Source of the DNA: Devosia sp.
GTDB lineage: Bacteria > Pseudomonadota > Alphaproteobacteria > Rhizobiales > Devosiaceae
NCBI GenBank assembly: GCA_030680995.1
Contig: JAUXUM010000209.1
Coordinates: 1 to 45,096 of the forward strand
Direction of reading: 5' to 3'
Length of the DNA stretch: 45,096 nucleotides
In this document: one piece after another, positions 9,180 through 16,980 of the stretch
Position numbering within the stretch: the stretch's first letter is position 1
Layout: each line of letters opens with the position of its first letter
Made by a program: the position numbers and the translations under genes
The notes under the pieces: generated by a model
What the model saw: the letters and a program-made list of their open reading frames with translations, nothing else
Told to the model about the DNA's origin: nothing
Database searches by the model: none

Positions 9180-10360
9180 CTGGCCTCCTTCAGGGCTTCG
9201 CCGATCCAGGCGATATTGGCCTGGCGCAAGGCGCCCCAGTTGTAGAATGCCAGCTCGTCGACCCCGCCGGCCCGCAACGCAGCCACGGCGGCGAGGAACT
9301 CGTCCTTGCTGGCCAGGTCCGGGTGCGATGGCCGCAGGATGGCGCGCAGCGTCGCCGTGCCGGTGCGCCGCCGGATGTCGAAGAGGTCCGATTTCACCCG
9401 CATGGCGCTCGGCTCGTAAAAACAGACTTCGATGATGCCGGTGGCGTGCGCGAGGGCCGCCAGGTCGCTGCCCTCGTACCAGGCGCCGCCGGTCGGCCGC
9501 GCCACCGAGGGGATCACCGCCACGGTGGCGTTGGCGCGCACCGCGGCGCGGATTTCGGCGACCAGCGAGGTCACCGCCGAGGCGCGATAGTCGAGATAGA
9601 GCCGCAGCGCGCCGTCCGCCTGCACATCGGCCAGCCAGAAGGCCTCGGCCATGTCGTCGGGAAAATCGATGTCGGACGCCAGATAGGCCGCCAGGTCCTC
9701 GGCTACCCTCGCCTTGAGCCGGCGGGCCTCGACGCCGCGCGCCTCGGCGCCGGCCAGGCAATGCTCGCAGAAGCACAGCCCCATCAGGTTGTTGAACCAG
9801 CGGTTCTGCCGCATCAGCGCGAATTCGTGGTGATAGCCATGCGCATAGGGCGCAAAGCCTGGGCTCTCCAGCGACAGGCCATCGACCGGGTAGTTCTCGG
9901 TGACGTCCCGCGCCAGCCCGATCGCATAGGCGCGGGCGTCGGGATTGGAGGCGCAGAGGCTATAGACATAGCGGTCGCCGAAGGCGTTCTGCACCGTCGC
10001 CTCGCGGTGCCTGAGCCCGAGCTGGGAATTATGCAGCAGCACCAGCCAGACATTGGTGGCGATGCCCGAGCCGGCCAGTTCGCGTAGCACGTCGCGCTCG
10101 GCCAGCATGGAATTGGCGATCGGCTTGATGGTGCCGTAACGGCTGGGGTCGGCGTTGAAATAGGCGGTGCCGTCCTCGGGGAAATACACCTTGCCGGTCT
10201 TGCCATGCGGCCGCAGGAATTTTCCGGCGTGATAGGTGCCAGCCAGCGTCACCGTGTCGAGGCCGAGGTCGCGGAACTGGCCGACGGCGTTACCGACGCC
10301 CTCCTCGGCCAAGTCCCAAGCATAGGCGTAGATTGCTTTGTAACTCAATTTCCGAACCAC
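9176..10360 (-). CDS. Uncharacterised protein, probably barrel-type and glycosidase-like
   Basis: A 394-residue protein without a family I can name. It begins with a segment resembling the first strands of glycoside-hydrolase-like (beta/alpha)8 barrels (KAIYAYAWDLAEEG, then LDTVTLAGTYHAGKF). It has an ESPGFAPYAHGYHHE segment near the middle and a CFCEHC cysteine cluster of the kind seen after strand 4-5 in some glycosidase-like proteins. It has no signal peptide, so it should be cytoplasmic. The GTG at 10360 overlaps the VOC gene by 16 bp; a TTG at 10348 overlapping the VOC stop (TTGA) is a credible alternative start. Its stop overlaps the SDR start by 4 bp. Glycosidase, lyase or isomerase activity would all fit; catalytic residues are not assigned. 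Confidence 0.75.
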   Translation of the reverse strand: MVRKLSYKAIYAYAWDLAEEGVGNAVGQFRDLGLDTVTLAGTYHAGKFLRPHGKTGKVYFPEDGTAYFNADPSRYGTIKPIANSMLAERDVLRELAGSGIATNVWLVLLHNSQLGLRHREATVQNAFGDRYVYSLCASNPDARAYAIGLARDVTENYPVDGLSLESPGFAPYAHGYHHEFALMRQNRWFNNLMGLCFCEHCLAGAEARGVEARRLKARVAEDLAAYLASDIDFPDDMAEAFWLADVQADGALRLYLDYRASAVTSLVAEIRAAVRANATVAVIPSVARPTGGAWYEGSDLAALAHATGIIEVCFYEPSAMRVKSDLFDIRRRTGTATLRAILRPSHPDLASKDEFLAAVAALRAGGVDELAFYNWGALRQANIAWIGEALKEAR

Positions 10361-10680
10361 CCGTCTTTCAGATACCGCATGTACTCAAACACCATGCCGT
10401 GCTTCCTGACGAACACCACTTGCAGGAAATCCCCGACCACGAAGGGCGGGATCAGGATTTCGACATCCTTGAGATGCGGCTCCAGTGCCGCAACGCGATA
10501 GGCGACATGCGGGTTGTCGCGCACGGCGGCGGGCACGGTGCTGTCCGGCGCGTAGCGCAGGAACTCCATATGTTCGGGATGGTGGCGCGGATTGGTCACC
10601 CAGATGCGGCTCGCCTCGACCCAGTCTTCCTGGGGCTGCGGCACGGTGGTGGTGATTCCCACATGGTCGAATTCGAACAT
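10345..10680 (-). CDS. VOC-superfamily (glyoxalase-fold) protein
   Basis: A small 111-residue vicinal-oxygen-chelate domain protein. It begins FEFDHVGITT, typical of the first VOC strand, and ends with the strand VFEYMRYL that closes the second beta-alpha-beta-beta-beta unit. Relatives are metal-dependent epimerases, isomerases, lyases and dioxygenases. The ATG at 10680 has a G-rich ribosome-binding site (GGGGGG) six bases upstream and is preferred over an upstream in-frame start that adds an unrelated 17 residues. It is the first gene after a candidate terminator within the cluster. A role as sugar or keto-acid epimerase/isomerase is inference from the neighbours. Confidence 0.8.
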   Translation of the reverse strand: MFEFDHVGITTTVPQPQEDWVEASRIWVTNPRHHPEHMEFLRYAPDSTVPAAVRDNPHVAYRVAALEPHLKDVEILIPPFVVGDFLQVVFVRKHGMVFEYMRYLKDGWFGN

Positions 10681-10729
10681 AGTCCCCCCGGCAGGATAGC
10701 GCGTCCGAACCCGTCCGTGGGCCCGGATC

Positions 10730-10768
10730 AAAAAGCTAGGGCGGCGGGCCGTTACGGCGCCGCCGCCC
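10730..10768 (-). terminator. Rho-independent-type terminator or attenuator inside the cluster
   Basis: On the minus strand a 9-bp GC stem (10768-10760 with 10747-10739, GGGCGGCGG/CCGCCGCCC) encloses a 12-base loop that can form its own small stem. It is followed, after TAGC, by a run of five T (AAAAA at 10730-10734 on the plus strand). It lies 8 bp past the stop of the binding-protein gene and 50 bp before the VOC gene, so it likely lowers expression of the catabolic genes relative to the transporter. Confidence 0.6.
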
Positions 10769-10776
10769 CAGTCAGA

Positions 10777-11907
10777 TCAGAGAACGGCCTGGATGGCGGC
10801 CACGTCGACCGCGGTATAGGCGTCCGACAGCGTATAGGCGTCGGCATCGGCCTTGACCTTGGCGTGGTCGAAGTCGTTGGCCCCGTCGACGAACATATTG
10901 GTGGTGACGTCCGCCGCCTTGAACACCTGGCTGACCTGGCCGATCTTGGCGATGGCGTCGAAATAGGCCTGCCAGCTGTCCTCGAGGTGGAAGCCCCACT
11001 TGCCGCGCCGATCCCAATGGGCGTGCATCAGGTCGAGCTGCTGCATCAGCGACTCGGTGGCGACAGTGGGGTCCATCTGGCTGGCAAGGCCCGGGAACTG
11101 CTCCATGGTGATCATGGTCGCGGCGCGCGGGTTCTGCAGCGCGAATTCCATGCCCATGGCCCAGCCGCGCAGGTACTTGGTATAGGCCTCGACCTTGGCG
11201 GGGTCCGCGAGGTCGGACTTGCGGGTGACGTAGGAATTGGCCGGGAAGGTCGAGGAGTTCTTGCCCAGCAGGTAATCGAAGTCGAGACCCTGGCCACGCC
11301 ACTGGGCGCGGAGGCCTTCCCAGCTCAGCGCCGCGTCGGCCTGGCCCTGCGACAGGGCCTGGCCCCAGGCGCTGACTTCCACATACTTGACCTTGCTGAG
11401 GTCGACGCCGGCAGCGGCCAGCATCGGGTCGGTGATCGACTGCCAGCCGGCCGAGCCGAGCACGATGGTCTTGCCTTCGAGGCCCTTGAGGTCAGCCGGG
11501 GCCTTGCCCTTCTGGAAGGCGAAGTCGAACACGTCGCCGGCCATGATGTGGAAGGCCGAGACCAGGTCCATGCCCTGCTCGAGGCCGAGCGAGAGCACGC
11601 CGGGCGAGGGGTAGCCGAAATCGGACTGCTTCTGGTCGACCAGCTTGACGGTGGCGGTGCCGTCCTGCGGACCGGCTTCGATCTCGGTCTTGAGATCGCC
11701 GAAATAGCCGTACTTGAGGGCCACCCAATAGGCGAAATCGTCGAGCACTTCGAGCGTGCCGCGGGGCGAGACCCAGCGGATGGGGGCGGCGTCCTGGCCG
11801 AAGGCGGAACGGGCGCCCAGCCCGAGGGCCGAGAGCGTGACCCCGGCGGCCGTCAGCTGCAGCAGCCGGCGGCGCCCGATTTGGGGCATGGTGGAGTTGA
11901 TGGTCAT
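10777..11907 (-). CDS. ABC transporter substrate-binding protein, NMT1/THI5-like
   Basis: A 376-residue periplasmic binding protein of the NMT1/THI5-like group that serves NitT/TauT-type importers. It has a twin-arginine signal (GRRRLLQLTAAGVTLSALG) with likely cleavage near AFGQD, and the family-typical DFAYWVALKYGYF helix after the first strand. The ATG at 11907 is chosen because AGGGAGA lies eight bases upstream; a TTG nine codons earlier is unlikely. It is transcribed after the permease and before a terminator-like hairpin. Relatives bind thiamine precursors, sulfonates, nitrate, riboflavin or aromatic compounds, so the ligand cannot be named. Tat export suggests that it folds before secretion. 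Confidence 0.9.
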   Translation of the reverse strand: MTINSTMPQIGRRRLLQLTAAGVTLSALGLGARSAFGQDAAPIRWVSPRGTLEVLDDFAYWVALKYGYFGDLKTEIEAGPQDGTATVKLVDQKQSDFGYPSPGVLSLGLEQGMDLVSAFHIMAGDVFDFAFQKGKAPADLKGLEGKTIVLGSAGWQSITDPMLAAAGVDLSKVKYVEVSAWGQALSQGQADAALSWEGLRAQWRGQGLDFDYLLGKNSSTFPANSYVTRKSDLADPAKVEAYTKYLRGWAMGMEFALQNPRAATMITMEQFPGLASQMDPTVATESLMQQLDLMHAHWDRRGKWGFHLEDSWQAYFDAIAKIGQVSQVFKAADVTTNMFVDGANDFDHAKVKADADAYTLSDAYTAVDVAAIQAVL

Positions 11908-11947
11908 TGCGGTCTCCCTGTTTGCAATCGTCAAAGGCTTGGAAATT

Positions 11948-12802
11948 CTAGGCTTCCCAGCTCGCCCACTTCTTTCCGACCCAGAAGAAGAACACGTAGA
12001 TCGAGATGCCGATGATCGCGAGCAGCGTGATCACGGCGAAAAATTGCGGCATGCGGATCATCGAGGAATAGTAGTTGAGCCGGTTGCCGAGCCCCTCGGC
12101 CCCGCCCACCATCTCGGCGCCCACCGTGGTCAAGAGCCCGAAGATCGAGCCGACCATCAGGCCGACGATGATCATCGGCATGGCCATGGGGATGCGGATC
12201 TTGGTGAAGATCTGCAGCGTCGAGGCGCCGAAGGACCGGGCCAGCGCGATCTTGGCCAGGTCGACGCGGCGGAAGCCGGTGGCCGAGTTGATCATCACCA
12301 TCGGGCCCGAGGCCAGCGCCACCGCGATGATGCGCGGCTCCGAACCGAAGCCGAAACGGAGGATCAGCAGCGGCACCAGCGCCAGCATGGGCGTGGTCAC
12401 CAGCAGCAGGATGTAGGGGGTGACGATCTTTTCAGCGAAGGGGAATTGGGTGATCACCGCCGCCAGAACGAAGCCGATCGAGGCGCCGATGGCAAAGCCG
12501 ACCAGCAGCTCATAGAGCGTGATCAGCAGATGCGGCCAGATAAAGCCCCATTCGGTGATCAGCGCGGTGCCAATCTGGCTGGGCCGGGGCAAGATATATT
12601 GCGGCACCGCAAAGACGGTGAGTAGCAGTTCGGCCCCACCGATGATGATCACCGCCACCAGCACGATGACGAAGGTCTCGAAGGCGCTGCGGCCGCCGCC
12701 CGAAACCAGTGAGGAAAGGCCGCCCGACAGGCTGACGCCGCCGCCGGCGGCGGCCGGTTTGGCCGAAAAGGTCGGGATCTGGTCGCGAAGCTGGCTGTCC
12801 AC
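11948..12802 (-). CDS. ABC transporter permease, NitT/TauT type
   Basis: A 284-residue inner-membrane permease with about six hydrophobic segments. The BPD_transp_1 coupling motif is visible around residues 185-200 (RSFGASTLQIFTKIRIPMAMP). A proline/glycine-rich cytoplasmic leader of about 40 residues precedes the first membrane helix. It starts with GTG at 12802, supported by AAGGAA nine bases upstream. It sits between the ATPase gene (24 bp upstream) and the binding-protein gene (40 bp downstream), so the three form one importer. Two copies of this permease would pair with the ATPase dimer. Confidence 0.9.
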   Translation of the reverse strand: MDSQLRDQIPTFSAKPAAAGGGVSLSGGLSSLVSGGGRSAFETFVIVLVAVIIIGGAELLLTVFAVPQYILPRPSQIGTALITEWGFIWPHLLITLYELLVGFAIGASIGFVLAAVITQFPFAEKIVTPYILLLVTTPMLALVPLLILRFGFGSEPRIIAVALASGPMVMINSATGFRRVDLAKIALARSFGASTLQIFTKIRIPMAMPMIIVGLMVGSIFGLLTTVGAEMVGGAEGLGNRLNYYSSMIRMPQFFAVITLLAIIGISIYVFFFWVGKKWASWEA

Positions 12803-12825
12803 TGGGAAGTTCCTTGAATTGGGCG

Positions 12826-13629
12826 TTAGGCCTTGCGGTGATCGATCATCGCCTTGATGGCGTTGACCCGTTCGATGAAGGCCGGGGTCGACTGGATTTC
12901 GACGCCGCGCGGGCGCGGCATGCCGACCTCGACGATCTCCTGGATGCGGCCGGGCCTGGCCGACATCACCACGATGCGGTCGGCCAGGAACAGCGCCTCG
13001 ACGATCGAATGGGTGATGAAGATGATGGTCTTTTTGGTCTCCATCCAGATTTCCTGGACCAGGAGGTTCATCTCGTCGCGGGTGAAGGCGTCGAGCGCGC
13101 CGAACGGCTCGTCCATCAGCAGCACCGAGGGGTTGACCGCGAGGCTGCGCACGATCGAGGCGCGCTGCTGCATGCCGCCCGACAGTTCGCGTGGGAATTT
13201 GTGCTCGAAGCCCTTGAGGCCGACGCGCTCGAGCAGCGCATCGATGCGCGCCCGGTCGGGCGGCAGCTTCTTGAGTTCGAACGGCAGCTCGATATTGCGC
13301 GCCAGATTGCGCCAGGGCAGCAGGTTGGCCTCCTGGAAGATCATGGCGATCTCCGGATGCGGCTTGGTGATCGCGTCATTGCCGAGCCAGATCTTGCCGC
13401 CGCTGAGCCCATGCAGGCCCGCCATCGACCATAATAGGGTCGACTTGCCGCAGCCCGAAGGCCCCAGGATGCAGAGGAATTCGCCTTCCTTGACCTCGAG
13501 CGAGACATTGTCGAGCGCATGCACGGCGCCGCTGCGCGTCTGGTAGAACTTGGTAGCGCCCTCGACCGCCATCTTGGTGCCCGCGGGGGCACCTCCATGC
13601 GGCAGTCCGAATGATCCGGCAGCGTTCAA
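12826..13629 (-). CDS. ABC transporter ATP-binding protein, NitT/TauT type
   Basis: A 267-residue ATPase with Walker A GPSGCGKST (residues 56-64), signature LSGGMQQRA, Walker B LLMDEPFGALD and the switch histidine in FITHSIVEA. I choose the TTG at 13629 because GGGGGGAG lies eight bases upstream. An ATG at 13710 would add 27 residues without family similarity, and an internal ATG at 13572 would shorten the domain edge. It is the first gene of the minus-strand importer-catabolism cluster and lies back-to-back with the RpiR regulator. It powers import of the unidentified ligand. Confidence 0.9.
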   Translation of the reverse strand: MNAAGSFGLPHGGAPAGTKMAVEGATKFYQTRSGAVHALDNVSLEVKEGEFLCILGPSGCGKSTLLWSMAGLHGLSGGKIWLGNDAITKPHPEIAMIFQEANLLPWRNLARNIELPFELKKLPPDRARIDALLERVGLKGFEHKFPRELSGGMQQRASIVRSLAVNPSVLLMDEPFGALDAFTRDEMNLLVQEIWMETKKTIIFITHSIVEALFLADRIVVMSARPGRIQEIVEVGMPRPRGVEIQSTPAFIERVNAIKAMIDHRKA

Positions 13630-14010
13630 ATCAGCGTCTCCCCCCGTCGCAGCGGCGTGGCCAATCGGGCGTCCGGCACGAGCGAACGTGCGGCAGCGCC
13701 GGACCGCCATGGCGGCGTCTTCAATCCTGAAATCATGTTACAGAATTTCAGACTGTGCAATAGGCATTTTGTCGGAACGTTGCGCTTCGGTGTTTTGCAG
13801 TTACAATAGCAGAATCAGCAGCATAGTTCCACTGATTCGCTGACGTAATGACATTACAGCCGTCGCACGATCCACATTTTTGCGCTGCCGTGGTCTTGCC
13901 CAGGCGGTAAAATCGTGTAATTCACTTTCACGCCGCCGGGGCCATTGCCGCTCCAGGACAGGCGCGGCGCGCCGCGGCAACGGCGCTGGGGAGGGCTTGG
14001 GCACAGATAA
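13630..14010. promoter_or_regulatory. Divergent control region with clustered inverted repeats
   Basis: This 381-bp region between the ABC importer operon and the RpiR regulator gene holds no convincing gene. It has three inverted repeats: CTGAAAT-N11-ATTTCAG (13727-13751), GAATCAG-N13-CTGATTC (13812-13838) and GTAATG-A-CATTAC (13845-13857). GAAAT/ATTTC half-sites resemble operators known for several RpiR-family regulators, so the first is the best candidate for autoregulation and control of the importer. Promoter hexamers could not be assigned with confidence. Confidence 0.5.
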
Positions 14011-14937
14011 ATGAGCAAGCAGCACCAGGCCGCCGCCATCGATATCGTCTCGCGCATCCAGCGCGTGGAAGCCAAGCTGACTACCGCCGAGCGCCGGGTC
14101 GCCGAGGCGGTGCGCGCCGATTTCGAGGCGGCGACGCGGCTCACCATCGCCGAACTGGCCGCCAAGGCCGGGGTCAGCCAGCCCACGGTCACCCGCTTCT
14201 GCCGTTCGGTCGGCTGCGCTTCGTTCAACGAGTTCAAGATCGGGCTGGCCACCACCATGACGGTGGCCGCCGCCTACCTGCGCTCCGACCGGGTGTTCAG
14301 TGACGATGTGGGCCAACTGGCCCAGACCATCATGATGCGCGCCGCCACCACGGTGCGCGAAACCCTCGACCAGCTCGACACCAAGGCGGTGGGCGCCGCC
14401 ATCGAAGCCTTCGCGGCGGCCCGCCGCATCGATATCTACGGGCAGGGCGGCGGTTCGGCGGCAATGATGGAGGACGCCAAGCTTCGGCTCTTCCGCCTCG
14501 GCATGCCGGTCTCGGGCTATGCCGACAGCCACCAGATGCGGATGTCGGCGGCCACGCTGCAGCCGGGCGACGCGGTGTTCGCCATCTCCAATTCCGGCCA
14601 CTCCAAGGCGGTGGTCGAGGCCATCGAGATCGCCAGCACGTTCGGCGCGGCGACGGTGGTGCTGACCCGTCCGAACACGCCGCTGGCGCGGGCCGGCGGC
14701 ATCGTCATCCCGGTGACCATCGCCGAAGACGAGAACATCCTCCTTCCCACCCCGTCGCGCTACGCGCATCTGGCGGTGATCGACACCATCGCGGCCGGGG
14801 TCGCCATCAAGCTGGGCGGCAAGGCACGCGAGGCGCTGCGCCGCGTCCGCTACACCGTGGCCAGCATCGGCATCGCCATCCCGACGCCCTCGACCGACCC
14901 CACGCCGCTCATGAAAACCATCAAGCCGCACGAGTAG
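14011..14937 (+). CDS. MurR/RpiR-family transcriptional regulator with SIS domain
   Basis: A 308-residue regulator. The N-terminal RpiR helix-turn-helix covers about residues 44-70 (LTIAELAAKAGVSQPTVTRF). A SIS sugar-phosphate-binding domain follows, with IYGQGGGSAAMMEDA near residue 140 and AISNSGHSKAVVEA near 190. RpiR proteins sense phosphorylated sugars or related catabolites. The ATG at 14011 is chosen, with a GGGAGGG stretch upstream at a rather long spacing. It is divergent from the ABC-importer operon and 13 bp upstream of the D-aminoacylase gene, so it probably controls both. Its SIS domain hints that the pathway intermediate is sugar- or amino-sugar-like, which is inference. Confidence 0.92.
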   Translation: MSKQHQAAAIDIVSRIQRVEAKLTTAERRVAEAVRADFEAATRLTIAELAAKAGVSQPTVTRFCRSVGCASFNEFKIGLATTMTVAAAYLRSDRVFSDDVGQLAQTIMMRAATTVRETLDQLDTKAVGAAIEAFAAARRIDIYGQGGGSAAMMEDAKLRLFRLGMPVSGYADSHQMRMSAATLQPGDAVFAISNSGHSKAVVEAIEIASTFGAATVVLTRPNTPLARAGGIVIPVTIAEDENILLPTPSRYAHLAVIDTIAAGVAIKLGGKAREALRRVRYTVASIGIAIPTPSTDPTPLMKTIKPHE

Positions 14938-14950
14938 GCCCGAGCCGACC

Positions 14951-16402
14951 ATGACCACAGCGCACGATCACGTCTTTCGCAATGCCCTGATCTATGACGG
15001 TTCGGGGGCCGCGCCCTATCGGGGCGAACTGGGGCTCACCGGCGACCGCATCAGCGCCATCGGCGGCCCCGGCAGTATCCCGTCGGACGCCGGCGAGCGC
15101 GAGCACGATCTGGGCGGATTGGCGCTGTCGCCGGGCTTTATTGACGCGCATACCCATGACGACCGGATCGTGCTCGACGTGCCCGACATGCTGCCCAAGA
15201 TCAGCCAGGGGGTGACCTCGGTGGTGGTGGGCAATTGCGGCATCTCGCTGGCGCCGGTGACCTTTTCCGGCCCGCCGCCGGCGCCGATGAACCTTTTGGG
15301 CGAAGCGCGCGCCTATCAATTCCCGAGCTTTGCCGCCTATGCGGCGGCGCTAGCCAGGGCGGTGCCCGGGGTCAATGTGGCGGCGCTGGTCGGCCATTCG
15401 GCCTTGCGCCTCGCCACCATGGACGACATCGCGGGCAAGGCCGGGCCGGCGGCGCTGGACGCCATGCTCGCCCATGCCGACGAGGCCATGGCGCATGGCG
15501 CCATCGGGCTCTCGACCGGGCTGTTCTACCCCACCAATGCGGGGGCCGATATCGAGGAGGTCACCCGGGTCGCCGGGCGCTTCGCCGAGCATGGCGGGGT
15601 CTATGCCACCCATATGCGCGACGAGCAGGACGATGTGCTCAAGAGCATCGAGGAGACCATCACCACCGCCGAAGGCGCCAGGATTCCGCTGATCATCTCG
15701 CACCACAAATGCGCCGGCGTGCACAATTGGGGCCGCACCCTCGAAACCCTGCCGCGGCTCGAAGCCATCGCCGAGCGCCATCCGGTCAATGTCGACGTCT
15801 ATCCCTACGCGGCCGGCTCGACCAATCTGCGCGCCGACCTAATCACCGACACCTACCGGATCATGATCGCCTGGTCGCGCCCTCACCCGGAGATGAACGC
15901 CCGCGACCTGGTCGATATCGCCAAGGAATGGGACCTCGACATCCACGAGACGGCGCGGCGGCTGCAGCCGGCCGGCGCGATCTATTTCCAGATGGACGAG
16001 GCCGATGTGCGCCGGGTGATTTCCTCGAAACTGGCGATGATCGGCTCGGACGGCCTGCCGCATGACGATCATCCGCATCCGCGCCTCTGGGGCACCTTTC
16101 CGCGGGTGATCGGGCACTATGCCCGTGATCTCAAGCTGTTCTCGATCGAGGCGGCGGTCCACAAGATGACCGGGCTGCCGGCAAAAGTGTTCAAGCTGGC
16201 CGGCCGCGGGCGGCTGGCGGCAGGCGCCTTCGCGGACCTCGTGGTGTTCGATCCGGCCACCATCATCGACAAGGCCACCTACGACAAGCCGCTGCAGCAA
16301 TCGCTCGGCATCGCCAAGGTGTTCGTCAACGGCGTGCTGAGCTTTTCGGCCGCCGAGGGGGTGGTCAAGCGCGCCGGAAGGCTGATCGGCGGCCGCGCCT
16401 AG
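14951..16402 (+). CDS. N-acyl-D-amino-acid deacylase (D-aminoacylase) family amidohydrolase
   Basis: A 483-residue member of the D-aminoacylase branch of the amidohydrolase superfamily, whose enzymes hydrolyse N-acyl-D-amino acids to a D-amino acid and a carboxylate. Visible features are the metal motif DAHTHDD (about residues 65-71), VVGNCGIS with the branch-typical cysteine, the HHK metal/active-site triplet (ISHHKCAG), and the late SDGLPHDDHPHPR segment with the catalytic aspartate. Length matches the family. It is co-transcribed with the RpiR regulator and so belongs to the regulon of the neighbouring importer. Some relatives act on N-acylated amino sugars or other amides, so the true substrate may differ. 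Confidence 0.88.
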   Translation: MTTAHDHVFRNALIYDGSGAAPYRGELGLTGDRISAIGGPGSIPSDAGEREHDLGGLALSPGFIDAHTHDDRIVLDVPDMLPKISQGVTSVVVGNCGISLAPVTFSGPPPAPMNLLGEARAYQFPSFAAYAAALARAVPGVNVAALVGHSALRLATMDDIAGKAGPAALDAMLAHADEAMAHGAIGLSTGLFYPTNAGADIEEVTRVAGRFAEHGGVYATHMRDEQDDVLKSIEETITTAEGARIPLIISHHKCAGVHNWGRTLETLPRLEAIAERHPVNVDVYPYAAGSTNLRADLITDTYRIMIAWSRPHPEMNARDLVDIAKEWDLDIHETARRLQPAGAIYFQMDEADVRRVISSKLAMIGSDGLPHDDHPHPRLWGTFPRVIGHYARDLKLFSIEAAVHKMTGLPAKVFKLAGRGRLAAGAFADLVVFDPATIIDKATYDKPLQQSLGIAKVFVNGVLSFSAAEGVVKRAGRLIGGRA

Positions 16403-16730
16403 CCGCGCCGGAGCGTAATCCGTTCTGGTTGGTTCAGTAGCGCGCGTAGGGCTGTGGTCGTGGTCCGGTGCTCCGCCCTCGTGGTTCGACAGGCTCACCA
16501 TGAGGGCGATTCATACAAAACCCACTCCGCACCTAGACTAGTTCCCGTCCATAAACGTGCATTTTCTGAGTATTTGTCGAGGCTTTCCGGCTCAACGCAG
16601 GTTGTTGTGCGGGGTTTTGTGGGGTCGAGACGCATGGATGGCGACAGCAAGGCGTCGCGGACGAAGCATTGGGCAAGCCGACCGGCCGGCGCCTGCCGGC
16701 GGGCCGCTTAGTCGGCTCGATGGCTCGGCG
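16403..16730. other. Non-coding scar next to IS remnants
   Basis: No credible gene was found here. The stretch holds a REP-like hairpin near its left end and, from about 16540, sequence that probably belongs to the non-coding 3' end of the ISNCY-like element whose transposase relic follows. The exact outer end of that old element could not be fixed. Confidence 0.4.
16476..16506. repeat. REP-like hairpin (intergenic repeat)
   Basis: CCCTCGTGG (16476-16484) pairs with CCATGAGGG (16498-16506) with one G-T pair around a 13-base loop reading TTCGACAGGCTCA. From memory, this type of element (TTCGACAGGCTCA between CCTCG/TGAGG arms) is a frequent dispersed intergenic repeat in alphaproteobacteria. 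Only one copy is present in this window. Confidence 0.6.
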
Positions 16731-16973
16731 TCAGCTCGGCTTGAGGCGGGTGAAGAGAGCGAGATTGTAGGCCACGACCGAGGACCAGACATAGGCCTTG
16801 AAGTGGTCGAGCCCGCGCCAGGTGCAGCGCGCCAGGCCGTAGGCCCGTTTCAGCCATGAGATGCCGGCCTCGATGCCGGCACGGAAGTTCCTCAGCTTGC
16901 GATAGATCCAGCGGCTCCTGACCATGTCTTCGATCCTCAGACCGGCCTTTTTGTGGAAGGCCATGTCGCACAC
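16731..16973 (-). pseudogene. ISNCY-like transposase, C-terminal relic
   Basis: About 80 codons read through the end of a DDE transposase: the FRAGIEAGISWLKRAYGLARC segment carrying the last acidic residue, then HFKAYVWSSVVAYNLA. The N-terminal majority is missing. If the adjacent IS1182-type element is removed and the flanks joined at CTAG, the reading frame meets a TAG immediately upstream. The gene was therefore already broken, or was broken at that point, before the newer IS arrived. It is not functional. Confidence 0.8.
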
Positions 16974-16980
16974 GCCCTAG

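Noticed and set aside
10333-12015. Long plus-strand open frame of 560 codons opposite the ABC importer and VOC genes
   Set aside because: It is antisense to three well-supported genes, has no family motifs and reflects high GC content.
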